A stretch of DNA of 64,000 bases from assembly GCF_018885305.1 (NCBI RefSeq), contig NZ_CP076544.1:1550001-1614000 (forward strand). The letters run 5' to 3'. The position numbers and the translations under genes are program-made. The notes beneath the pieces are model-generated. The model did not search any database. It saw nothing but the letters and a program-made list of their open reading frames with translations, and had not been told where the DNA came from. Numbering within the stretch: the first letter of the stretch is position 1; every line of letters starts with the position of its first letter. The stretch comes from Curtobacterium sp. L6-1 (GTDB lineage Bacteria > Actinomycetota > Actinomycetes > Actinomycetales > Microbacteriaceae). Shown piece by piece: positions 16,781-24,113 of the stretch.

Positions 16781-17305
16781 ATGAGCAACATCAACACCTG
16801 GGGTGGAACCGCCACGAAGGCCGCTGCAAAGCCGCAATTCATCGTGCGGCGGTCATGGATCAGTTCGACGCTGATCCTGTGGCTCGGACTCGGAGCATTC
16901 GGGGTTGGTGTCCTCGGCGCGATCCTGCAGTCGAGCATCGCGCCGGACTCTGACGGCGCGGTGTTCGCGATGCTCATCGGCGCCAGCATCGTGGCCCTGC
17001 CCCTCGGCCTGATCCTCAACCGCAGCCGCATCACGGTCTACGACGAGCGGTACGACGTCCGGCCCGGGCTGGGCCGCAAGCGTCGCCGTGATGTGAACGA
17101 CCTGGACAAGCTCCGCTTCGGCCGCCAGTCGAGCCGCAACGGCACGGTCTACATCAACCTCACCGGTTGGAACGAGCAGCAGAAGAAGCAGTTCCGGATC
17201 TACACGACCCATCGCGGGTATGCCGAGTTCACAGCGTGGCTCGCGCAGCATCGCCCCGAGCAGTGGGCGAAGTGCGAGGCGCTCGGCGTTCCCGACTCGG
17301 ACTGA
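16781..17305 (+). CDS. Two-helix membrane protein, PH-like tail possible
   Basis: A 174-aa protein of unknown family. Two transmembrane helices (about 31-54, containing ILWLGLGAFGVGVLGAIL, and 62-82, containing MLIGASIVALPLGLIL) are followed by a soluble C-terminal half of alternating strands (SRITVYDERYDVRPGLG, then TVYINLTGWNEQQKKQFRIY) and a final helix (AEFTAWLAQHRP). This helix-pair plus beta-sandwich layout recalls bacterial PH-domain membrane proteins, but I cannot confirm it. Start: ATG 16781 with a strong GGAGGGGG 6 nt upstream. It is convergent with the following gene, with only 15 bp between stops. Confidence 0.65.
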   Translation: MSNINTWGGTATKAAAKPQFIVRRSWISSTLILWLGLGAFGVGVLGAILQSSIAPDSDGAVFAMLIGASIVALPLGLILNRSRITVYDERYDVRPGLGRKRRRDVNDLDKLRFGRQSSRNGTVYINLTGWNEQQKKQFRIYTTHRGYAEFTAWLAQHRPEQWAKCEALGVPDSD

Positions 17306-17320
17306 CCGCGCTCGTGTCAA

Positions 17321-17791
17321 TCAGATCGGAATGAGCCAGGGCTCGACCCGGATCAGATCGCACCAGCCCGTCCCCAGGACGTCACGAATCTCATTCGACG
17401 GAACCGGAAGCAGCGTCCCGACGAAGGCGTCCAGCCCTGACCCCGGTACTTCGCTGACTCGCACTTCGTACGGGAGCCAGGACTCCGGCACTCGATCCAG
17501 GGAGTCGAACAGCCCGTCGATGTCGGAGGATCGCCTGCGCTCGACGGCGGCAAGAGGCGCTGCCCAACCAGCATCGCGGATCACCCGCCCGATCCTCCCG
17601 TGATCAGGGAAGGTGTCCGGCACTTCGATCTCGACCAAGCGGCGATGGTCGGCAGCCACGGCGGCCATGTCGGTATCGATCTCTGCCCACCAGCGTTGCG
17701 GATCGGCGGACGGTTGCCACCGGTCCACACCACCAGTCGGCTCCGCCACGATGACGCCGCCCCGGCGTACGAAGAACGCTTCGGCGCGCAT
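17321..17791 (-). CDS. Hypothetical cytoplasmic protein
   Basis: I do not recognise it. The product from ATG 17791 is 156 aa, soluble and acidic, opening MRAEAFFVRRGGVIVAEP, with Trp-rich RWWAEID and a final CDLIRVEPW. In-frame GTG codons at 17800 and 17797 are alternative starts; none has a strong ribosome site. It begins 13 bp after the stop of the small secreted protein gene upstream, so the two are probably cotranscribed. A small exported protein followed by a small cytoplasmic one can be a toxin-immunity pair, but nothing in either sequence proves it. Confidence 0.55.
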   Translation of the reverse strand: MRAEAFFVRRGGVIVAEPTGGVDRWQPSADPQRWWAEIDTDMAAVAADHRRLVEIEVPDTFPDHGRIGRVIRDAGWAAPLAAVERRRSSDIDGLFDSLDRVPESWLPYEVRVSEVPGSGLDAFVGTLLPVPSNEIRDVLGTGWCDLIRVEPWLIPI

Positions 17792-17804
17792 CAGCACCAC
17801 ACGA

Positions 17805-18143
17805 TCACACCCACTGCTCTCGGTACGTGTACAGCCACCAGCGACCGCAGGGCTTCCGGCACGAGATCGCCTTGACGTCACGGTAGTGCTTCATGATGGT
17901 GCGCCCGCGAGCGAGGCACGTCGCCTGCGAGGAGTAGTTGGTCCCGTCCCAGCGCTGCCAGACGTAGGACCACCGGTCGATCGTGATTTCGTCGCTCGCC
18001 GCGGCGCTGACCTGCGACGGGGCTGGGGCCGCTTGAGCTTCGCCTGCTGACCCGGCCACAGGCACGCCCACGGTCATCGAACCGACGGCAAGGGTGAGTG
18101 CGAGACGGAAAGGAAGGTCGCGTTTCTTCATGTTGCTCTTCAT
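17805..18143 (-). CDS. Small secreted Cys protein
   Basis: A 112-aa product. It has a clear signal peptide: basic MKSNMKKRD, a hydrophobic core (LALTLAVGSMTVGVPVAG) and a likely signal peptidase site near AQA-AP at about residue 40. The mature part is only about 70 residues, aromatic-rich (RWSYVWQRWDG, WWLYTYREQW) with three Cys (in ATCLAR, AISCRKPC). I recognise no family. The odd number of Cys leaves one unpaired or used in a dimer. ATG 18143 or ATG 18131 may be the start. The AT-rich stretch just upstream (18150-18205) probably holds its promoter. The downstream neighbour at 17321 is likely in the same operon. Confidence 0.68.
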   Translation of the reverse strand: MKSNMKKRDLPFRLALTLAVGSMTVGVPVAGSAGEAQAAPAPSQVSAAASDEITIDRWSYVWQRWDGTNYSSQATCLARGRTIMKHYRDVKAISCRKPCGRWWLYTYREQWV

Positions 18144-18296
18144 GCCTTGAACCTGCCGCAAACCGACTACTGATGTATCAACATCACGTAACGTATTCGT
18201 TTCCAACAGTTCATGACGCCAGCGAGGTGAACGGCATCGATCGACACCACCGTCGTCACGGGACTCAACACCCTCGCTCCCAGCGCGAGCGCGACG

Positions 18297-18302
18297 TAGG
18301 GT
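18297..18302 (+). promoter_or_regulatory. Possible -10 box of a leaderless thioredoxin gene
   Basis: TAGGGT ends 6 nt before the ATG at 18309 and no ribosome site lies between, matching the leaderless pattern seen elsewhere in the window. Confidence 0.4.
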
Positions 18303-18308
18303 CCAGAC

Positions 18309-18773
18309 ATGACCGTCGCCGGCTCCCTCGCGATCGTCGCCGGCGTCCTCGCCATCGCGACGGTCATCGGCCTGCTGCTGCGCAGCCGGACCGGGCGAGC
18401 ACGCGTGGCCACTTCCCGGGCCAGCGACGCGACGACGGTGGCCGATCTTGCCAGCCGGGAGGCTTTCGGCACCGCCGCCACGCTCCTCCAGTTCTCGACG
18501 CCCACGTGTGCGCGCTGCCCCGCCACGGCGCGGCAGCTCGACGCGGTCGCCGCGTCGAGGTCGACGAAGGCAGAGGGTCCGGACCGCGTCCGACGAATCG
18601 AGATCGACCTTGCCGAACGGCCGGACCTCGCCCGCCGCTTTGACGTGATGCAGACCCCGACCGTGCTCCTCGTGGACGGCGAACACACCGTCCGAGCCCG
18701 CTTCGGCGGACCACCCCGCCAGCCCGAACTCGTCGCCGCGCTCGACGCCGTCCTGACCGAGGAGCACTCGTGA
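18309..18773 (+). CDS. Membrane-anchored thioredoxin-family protein
   Basis: A 154-aa protein. An N-terminal hydrophobic helix (residues 4-24) anchors a thioredoxin fold with active-site C67-A-R-C70 (TPTCARCP) and the cis-proline loop MQTPTVLLV, so it should be redox active. The fold lies on whichever side the basic segment after the helix (RSRTGRARV) permits; by the positive-inside rule that segment, and so the domain, may be cytoplasmic. The stop overlaps the GTG of the DUF4395 gene. This Trx plus DUF4395 pairing is widespread in actinobacteria and suggests electron transfer between the two. Confidence 0.85.
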   Translation: MTVAGSLAIVAGVLAIATVIGLLLRSRTGRARVATSRASDATTVADLASREAFGTAATLLQFSTPTCARCPATARQLDAVAASRSTKAEGPDRVRRIEIDLAERPDLARRFDVMQTPTVLLVDGEHTVRARFGGPPRQPELVAALDAVLTEEHS

Positions 18774-19249
18774 CCACCTCTCCCGCACCGTCCCGAGGGA
18801 TCGATCCCCGTTCGCCGCGCTTCGGCGCCGCGATCACAGCGGTCCTGCTCGCGCTCGACATCGTCCTCACCCTCAACGGGAGCACTCGGACGATCGGCAT
18901 CGTGCTGCTCGCCGTCCTCGCCGCGCTCTTCGCCTGGGGAGGCTTCGCCGGCATCGCTCGCCACCCGTACGGCGCGGTGTTCCGCCGCCTGGTGCGCCCG
19001 CGGCTCGGCGCGCCCGCCGAACTCGAGGCCCCCGAGCCCCCGACCTTCGCCCAGCGGGTCGGCCTCGTCGTCACCGGCGTCGCACTTGTCCTCGCGCTCT
19101 TCGGCGTCCCCTACGCCGCACCGGTCGGCGCTGCCGTCGCCCTGGTCGCCGCGTTCCTCAACGCGGCGTTCGACGTCTGCATCGGGTGCCTGATGTACGT
19201 CTGGCTGGTGCGGGTCGGGGTCTTCCGCGGCCGCAGCAGCATCGCGTAG
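18770..19249 (+). CDS. DUF4395 membrane protein
   Basis: A 159-aa integral membrane protein with four helices: the first two within residues 20-62 (AAITAVLLALDIVLTL; LLAVLAALFAWGGFAG), the last two within 95-152. The diagnostic DVCIGCLMY near the C-terminus carries a CxxC pair at the membrane, which a thioredoxin could reduce. The start GTG overlaps the thioredoxin stop (GTGA), so the genes are translationally coupled. The role of the family is unknown; a thiol relay is inferred from the pairing. Confidence 0.82.
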   Translation: MTTSPAPSRGIDPRSPRFGAAITAVLLALDIVLTLNGSTRTIGIVLLAVLAALFAWGGFAGIARHPYGAVFRRLVRPRLGAPAELEAPEPPTFAQRVGLVVTGVALVLALFGVPYAAPVGAAVALVAAFLNAAFDVCIGCLMYVWLVRVGVFRGRSSIA

Positions 19250-19259
19250 CACCGAGGTC

Positions 19260-19296
19260 GGCGCCGGAAGCTCCCCCCACGGCAGCTTCCGACGCC
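19260..19296. terminator. Bidirectional hairpin between convergent genes
   Basis: GGCGCCGGAAGCT (19260-19272) and AGCTTCCGACGCC (19284-19296) pair over 13 bp with a single mismatch and an 11-nt loop. It sits midway between the convergent stops of the DUF4395 and ADP-ribosylglycohydrolase genes, so it probably ends both transcripts. Confidence 0.6.
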
Positions 19297-19314
19297 GACT
19301 CCGGTGCCCCACGT

Positions 19315-20265
19315 TCAGCGGCCGCGGACCGCCTGCCCCGACATCGCCACGAGGTCGTCCGCCCGCAGCCCCGGCCATCCGTGCAGCACCGCACGCCACT
19401 CCTCCGGCAGCGCCGCCGCCCCGTACAGCGCCCCGGCCAGTCCCCCGGCGATGGCCGCGACCGTGTCGGTGTCGTTGCCCGACCGCACTGCGCGGACGAG
19501 TGCGTCCTCGAGCGAGGTCGACAGCCGCACCGCCGCGTACGCCGCCTGCAACGCCGACACGACCCACCCGTTCGTCGCGGTGAAGCCGACCGGTTCCGCG
19601 TGCTCGGCCGCGACCAGCCGCTCTGCCCACGTCCGCCGCGTACCGGGTGCGAGCAGGTCCAGCCCCCGCAGGACGTCGAGCTCGCCGTGCAGCACCGCGT
19701 GCCGGATCGCGACGCACCACAGCACGCACGCGTCCCCAGCGTCCGCTTCGTGGTGCGTCAGGTCGCTGACGGCGCGAGCCGCCAAGGCGAGTCGCTCCTC
19801 CTCGCCGTCCTCGTCGCGCAGGTACGCGAGGACCAGCGGCACCGTCCGCATCAGCGACCCGTTGCCGGCCGACCGGCCGGTCGACTCGTGCACCTGCCGG
19901 GCTGCGACTCGACTGGCAGCGGCGGTCCGTTCCTCCAGACCGGCCGCCAAGACCTGTCGCGTCTGGATCCCGACGTCGGGCGCGGTCAGCGCCCACTCCA
20001 CCCAGGCGGCGACGAAGCCGTCGAGGGTGGCTTCCGCCGCTGGGTCGTCACCTCGGGCGACGGCCTGGAGGATCGGCACGGCCATGCTCGTGTCGTCCGT
20101 CCACTCCCCTGGTCGCCACCCGAACGAGCCGCCGCCCTGCATCAGGATCGGCGTCGGTTCCGGGACGGGCGGGCCGAACTCGTAGCCGGCGCCGAGTGCG
20201 TCCCCGGCGGCGGAGCCGAGGACGGCGCCGACAGCGCGGTCGAGGATCGCGGTGTGCTCGGTCAT
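19315..20265 (-). CDS. ADP-ribosylglycohydrolase (DraG-like)
   Basis: A 316-aa hydrolase that removes ADP-ribose from proteins or cleaves ADP-ribosyl compounds. The metal site is complete: GDALG (21-25), W-TDDTS (55-60) and, near the C-terminus, GNDTDTVAAIAGGLAGALYG. Length is normal for the bacterial DraG/ARH family, and it should be active and cytoplasmic. It is divergent from an NrtR-type NUDIX regulator, with a long perfect inverted repeat between the two start sites; NrtR proteins sense ADP-ribose and control NAD metabolism genes. I therefore infer that this gene is under NrtR control. No DraT-like transferase is present in the window. Confidence 0.92.
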   Translation of the reverse strand: MTEHTAILDRAVGAVLGSAAGDALGAGYEFGPPVPEPTPILMQGGGSFGWRPGEWTDDTSMAVPILQAVARGDDPAAEATLDGFVAAWVEWALTAPDVGIQTRQVLAAGLEERTAAASRVAARQVHESTGRSAGNGSLMRTVPLVLAYLRDEDGEEERLALAARAVSDLTHHEADAGDACVLWCVAIRHAVLHGELDVLRGLDLLAPGTRRTWAERLVAAEHAEPVGFTATNGWVVSALQAAYAAVRLSTSLEDALVRAVRSGNDTDTVAAIAGGLAGALYGAAALPEEWRAVLHGWPGLRADDLVAMSGQAVRGR

Positions 20266-20277
20266 GGCGAGACCTCC

Positions 20278-20313
20278 GGATCGAGTTAGCGCAGTTCCGC
20301 GCTAACTCGATCC
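20278..20313. promoter_or_regulatory. Probable NrtR operator: 15+15 bp perfect inverted repeat
   Basis: Left arm 20278-20292 (GGATCGAGTTAGCGC), 6-nt spacer (AGTTCC), right arm 20299-20313 (GCGCTAACTCGATCC), with no mismatch. It begins 12 bp upstream of the ADP-ribosylglycohydrolase start and ends 45 bp upstream of the NrtR start. The 6-nt spacer and 21-bp centre-to-centre spacing put both half-sites on one helix face, as expected for a dimer. A repressor bound here would block both promoters. A terminator role is excluded by its place between two divergent starts. Confidence 0.75.
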
Positions 20314-20345
20314 TGCACCGGTCTCGTGATTTGCGCAAGGGCGCG

Positions 20346-20351
20346 TAAACT
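20346..20351 (+). promoter_or_regulatory. Possible -10 box of leaderless nrtR
   Basis: TAAACT, the best TANNNT match in the window, ends 7 nt before GTG 20359, which lacks a Shine-Dalgarno sequence. The inverted repeat ends 32 bp upstream of this box, about where a bound regulator would cover the -35 region. Confidence 0.45.
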
Positions 20352-20358
20352 CCTGCTC

Positions 20359-21003
20359 GTGGCTGACACCGAGTACCGCGACCCGAGCGGCAAGCGCCTG
20401 GCGGACTACCCGCACCCCTCTGTGGCGGTCGACACGGCGGTCATGACCGTCGTCGACGGCGAGTTGTCGGTGCTGCAAATCTGTGACGCCGTCGACGATG
20501 ACTGGCGGCTGCCGGGGACGTTCGTCCACGAGGGCGAACGCCTCGCCGACTCGGTACTGCGGTCGCTGCGCGAGAAGGCGGGCGTCGAGGGACTCGCGCC
20601 ACGGCAGCTCCACGTGTTCGACGACCCTTCGCGGGACTCACGGGGGTGGGTACTGTCGGTGGCGCACCTCGACGTCGTGCCCGCCGCTGCCCTGACGATC
20701 GACCCCGGGCGGGCGCGCCTGGTGGCCGTCGCGGCATCGGGGGCGATGGTGCACGCGCACGACGACATCCTGGAGTACGCGGTGGCGCAGCTGCGGGAGG
20801 ACCATCGGGAGCGGCCGGACCCGCACGGGCTGCTGGCGGAGCCGTTCACGATGACCGAGCTGCGGCGGTTGCACGAAGTGGTGCTCGGGGTGGAGTTGCA
20901 GCCGGACACGTTCCGGAGGGCGATGGTGGGGCGGCTCGTGGTGGCCGAGGGGAAGCGGGCGGAGGGGCCGGGGAAGCCGGCGGGGTTGTATAGGCGGGGG
21001 TGA
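20359..21003 (+). CDS. nrtR: NrtR-type NUDIX transcriptional regulator
   Basis: A 214-aa protein: a NUDIX-like domain (residues about 15-145) followed by the winged-helix DNA-binding domain of NrtR regulators (FTMTELRRLHEVVLG ... FRRAMVGR ... GKPAGLYRRG). The NUDIX box is degenerate: the helix reads RSLREKAGV where catalytic enzymes have RELxEExG, so the usual metal-binding glutamates are lost. That is typical of NrtR proteins that bind ADP-ribose without hydrolysing it. NrtR regulators control NAD salvage genes; here the divergent target appears to be an ADP-ribosylglycohydrolase. Start: GTG 20359, probably leaderless; a longer frame to 20326 has no supporting signal. Autoregulation through the adjoining inverted repeat is likely. 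Confidence 0.85.
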   Translation: MADTEYRDPSGKRLADYPHPSVAVDTAVMTVVDGELSVLQICDAVDDDWRLPGTFVHEGERLADSVLRSLREKAGVEGLAPRQLHVFDDPSRDSRGWVLSVAHLDVVPAAALTIDPGRARLVAVAASGAMVHAHDDILEYAVAQLREDHRERPDPHGLLAEPFTMTELRRLHEVVLGVELQPDTFRRAMVGRLVVAEGKRAEGPGKPAGLYRRG

Positions 21004-21107
21004 CCGTTCAGAGGAGGAAGCGCTCATGAGCGATGCCGAAATGACGGTGGCTCATCCGAGCACGGATGGCACCTTCCGGTCGTGAAGTCCCGCTAGCGTA
21101 CGTAGAC

Positions 21108-24100
21108 GTGCTCTCATCATCAGAGGTCGCACGCAGGGGTGAGAGGTTCCAAGAGGTGTCGTTGACCGAATCCGTTTCGCAGTCGAAGAAGCCGGAACGC
21201 CCGAACGTCGCGCCCGGCAGCGTGGTGCTCGTCCGAGACGCTGAGTGGTTGGTGCTCTCGACCGCATCGACGGGATCCGGGCTCCTCGTGACCGCCCAGG
21301 GTCTGTCGGAGCTTGTGCGCGACACCACGGCGACGTTCTACAGCGACCTCGACGAGATCGAACCCCTCGACCCTGCCCAGGCGACGGTCGAAGCCGACGA
21401 CTCCTCCGGCTACCGGCGCGCAAAGCTCTGGCTCGAAGCCACCCTCCGGAAGACTCCGGTGCCGCTGCACGAGGACGCCCTGACGGTGAGCACGCAGATG
21501 CTCGCCGACCCGCTCGACTACCAGCGGGCCGCGGTGCGCAAGGCCCTCGACCGCGACAACCTCCGTCCGCGCCTCCTGATCGCAGACGCGGTCGGTCTCG
21601 GCAAGACCATCGAGATCGGGATGATCCTCTCCGAGCTCGTGCGTCGCGGCCGCGGCGAGCGCATCCTCATCGTGACGCCGAAACACGTGCTCGAGCAGAT
21701 GCAGCAGGAGATGTGGACGAAGTTCGCGCTCCCCTTCGTCCGTCTCGACTCCCTCGGCATCCAGCGCGTGCGACAGAAGCTGCCGGCGACCCGCAACCCG
21801 TTCAGCATGTACAAGCGGGCGATCATCTCGGTCGACACGCTGAAGCAGAGCCAGTACCGCAGCCACCTCGAGAAGCAGCGCTGGGACGCCGTCGTCATCG
21901 ACGAAGCGCACAACGTCATGAACAACACGACGTTGAACGGCGAGCTCGCCTCGCGCCTCGCGCCGCAGACCGATGCGCTCATTCTCGCGTCCGCGACGCC
22001 GCATAACGGCAAGAAGGACTCGTTCGCACGCCTCGTTCGTCTGCTCGACCCGACCGCGGTGACGCCCGAAGGCGACCTGATCGAGGACGAGGTGAAGCGG
22101 CTGATCATCCGCCGGCACCGGCACAGCCCCGCCGTCGCGATGGAGGTCGGCGCAGACTGGGCGGAACGACAGGAGCCGAACAACGTCCTGGTGCCGCCGT
22201 CCCCAGCGGAAGCTGCGATCGCCACCGAGCTCTCCACGGTGTGGCTGCACCCAAGGGATGGGCGGTCCCCGTACTCCGGCGAGAACGCATCGCTCTTCCC
22301 CTGGACGCTCGCGAAGGCCTTCCTCTCGTCACCGAGCGCCCTCGACGAATCGGTGCGTGAGCGTCTGAAGCGGCTCCGCAAGGGCGACGCTGACAGCGAC
22401 GTCCAGCGAGAGATCGAGGCGCTCGAGCGCCTCGAGCAGCTGACGGTCACAGCGCTCGAGGCGACCTCGGGTAAGTACGAGGCCCTCCTGCAGCACGCAA
22501 AGAGCATCGGAATCGGTGCGAAGTCGGAGGAACGGCTCGTGGTGTTCTCCGAACGCGTCGCAACCCTGCACTGGCTCCGGCAGAAGCTCGCCAAGGACCT
22601 CAAGCTGTCGGACAAGCAGATCCGGGTGATGCACGGCGGGCTGACCGACCAGGAGCAGCAGGAGCTCGTGGACAGCTTCAAGCAGTCGGCCTCCCCCATC
22701 CGCGTGCTGATCACCGGCGACGTGGCGAGCGAGGGCGTGAACCTCCATTCCCAGTGCCACGAACTCGTGCATTTCGACATCCCGTGGAGCCTCATCCGCA
22801 TCGAGCAGCGGAACGGCCGCATCGACCGGTACGGCCAGCGGCACTCCCCCCGCATCACGACCCTGCTACTCGACGTTGACGACGACGAGTTCTCCGGTGA
22901 CGTCCGCGTGCTCCGGAACCTGCTCGAACGCGAGACCGAGGCGCACAGGGCGCTCGGCGACGTCGCATCACTCATGGGCGAGTACAGCGCGGCCGCCGAG
23001 GAGTCGGCGATCCGCGACGTCCTGCTCCGCAAGCGCAACTTCGACGATGCGGTCCCGACCGTCGAGGCGACGCTCGAGGAGGGCGACGACATCACGCGTC
23101 TGATGGCCGAACTCGCCGCCGAGCAAGCGGGCGAGAGCAGGCAGGACGGGTCGCTCCCAGCCGCGCACGAGCCGGGGACCCCCGGGCAGCACCCCAAGGC
23201 GGACATCGGTAGCGGCTTGTTCCCCGACCTCGTCTCGTTCCTCGACACGGCTCTGGCCGAGCGCTTCGTGGTCCCGAGCGCCGACGTCGGCCTTGGTGGT
23301 GTGGGGTGGTCGCGAACGAACGCGATCGCGCAGCTCGAACCGACCGCCGACCTCCGACAGCGCCTCGATGTCCTCCCACAGACGTACCTCCGAGACCGGC
23401 GCGTCACGGAACGACTGCTCCTGGCGACCACTTCGGTCCAGGGCAAGGCCGAGGTCGTCAACGCGATCAACGACAAGTCGAGCCCCTCGACCTGGCCGCA
23501 CGCGCACTTCCTCGGCCCACTGCACCCGGTCCTCGACTGGGCGGCGGACAGCGCGCTCTCCCGGCTCGGGCGCAACCGCGTCTACGCCGTTCGCGGCGCC
23601 GTCGACCACCCCGTCGTCGTCGTCCACGCCACCTTGACGAACCACGCCGGTCAGGTGGTCGCGGGCTCGTTCCTCACCGTCGAGTTCCCCGACACCGCGG
23701 GCTCGTTCCACTTCACCCAGCCGCACGCCGACGCACGCGCCGCCCTTGCGCACGTCGGGTTCACGTCCGAGATGAAGACGAACCCGGGCGCAGTCGACGC
23801 CGCACCGCTTCAGGACCTCATCCCCCTGGCAGTCGATGCTGCTCGCAGCCACGCGGTCCAGCAGATGGCGGCAACGGCCGACGACATCCGCCGTCGTGTC
23901 CACCAGTGGGCGGCGCGGATCGACGACTGGCAGGGATCCGCGGCGGAGCGGGCCCAGTTGCGCGGGCTCCGGGAGCACCGAGACCGCGTCGACGACGAAT
24001 CGAAGCTCGTCGACCGCATGACGCCGAACCAGCACTTCGTGCGTCCTCTCTTGGTCATCGTCCCTGCGGACAGTCCCGCAGCCCCCGAACACTCCGGAAG

Positions 24101-24110
24101 CGAGCACTGA
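21108..24110 (+). CDS. DISARM-like SNF2 helicase (DrmD-like)
   Basis: A 1000-aa SF2 helicase/translocase of the SNF2-RapA type. Walker A VGLGKT with K166, DEAH box D265-H268, then SERVATLHWL, MHGGLT, TGDVASEGVNL and the arginine-finger motif RNGRIDRYGQ. The C-terminal 350 residues contain no motif I know. Size, layout and its place just before a giant N6-adenine methyltransferase match drmD of class 1 DISARM, a restriction-modification-like phage defence. It is the first gene of a five-gene + strand operon. Start: GTG 21108, 8 nt after a TAGCGT box (21094-21099), perhaps leaderless; an ATG at 21066 and a GTG at 21157 are alternatives. Only 3 bp separate its stop from the next start. Confidence 0.85.
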   Translation: MLSSSEVARRGERFQEVSLTESVSQSKKPERPNVAPGSVVLVRDAEWLVLSTASTGSGLLVTAQGLSELVRDTTATFYSDLDEIEPLDPAQATVEADDSSGYRRAKLWLEATLRKTPVPLHEDALTVSTQMLADPLDYQRAAVRKALDRDNLRPRLLIADAVGLGKTIEIGMILSELVRRGRGERILIVTPKHVLEQMQQEMWTKFALPFVRLDSLGIQRVRQKLPATRNPFSMYKRAIISVDTLKQSQYRSHLEKQRWDAVVIDEAHNVMNNTTLNGELASRLAPQTDALILASATPHNGKKDSFARLVRLLDPTAVTPEGDLIEDEVKRLIIRRHRHSPAVAMEVGADWAERQEPNNVLVPPSPAEAAIATELSTVWLHPRDGRSPYSGENASLFPWTLAKAFLSSPSALDESVRERLKRLRKGDADSDVQREIEALERLEQLTVTALEATSGKYEALLQHAKSIGIGAKSEERLVVFSERVATLHWLRQKLAKDLKLSDKQIRVMHGGLTDQEQQELVDSFKQSASPIRVLITGDVASEGVNLHSQCHELVHFDIPWSLIRIEQRNGRIDRYGQRHSPRITTLLLDVDDDEFSGDVRVLRNLLERETEAHRALGDVASLMGEYSAAAEESAIRDVLLRKRNFDDAVPTVEATLEEGDDITRLMAELAAEQAGESRQDGSLPAAHEPGTPGQHPKADIGSGLFPDLVSFLDTALAERFVVPSADVGLGGVGWSRTNAIAQLEPTADLRQRLDVLPQTYLRDRRVTERLLLATTSVQGKAEVVNAINDKSSPSTWPHAHFLGPLHPVLDWAADSALSRLGRNRVYAVRGAVDHPVVVVHATLTNHAGQVVAGSFLTVEFPDTAGSFHFTQPHADARAALAHVGFTSEMKTNPGAVDAAPLQDLIPLAVDAARSHAVQQMAATADDIRRRVHQWAARIDDWQGSAAERAQLRGLREHRDRVDDESKLVDRMTPNQHFVRPLLVIVPADSPAAPEHSGSEH

Positions 24111-24113
24111 CCC

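Noticed and set aside
20278..20313. Terminator hairpin
   Set aside because: It sits between two divergent gene starts, so no transcript ends there; an operator is more likely.
21066..21107. ATG at 21066 as start of the DrmD-like gene
   Set aside because: No ribosome site, and it would place the TAGCGT box inside the coding region; GTG 21108 fits better, though not proven.
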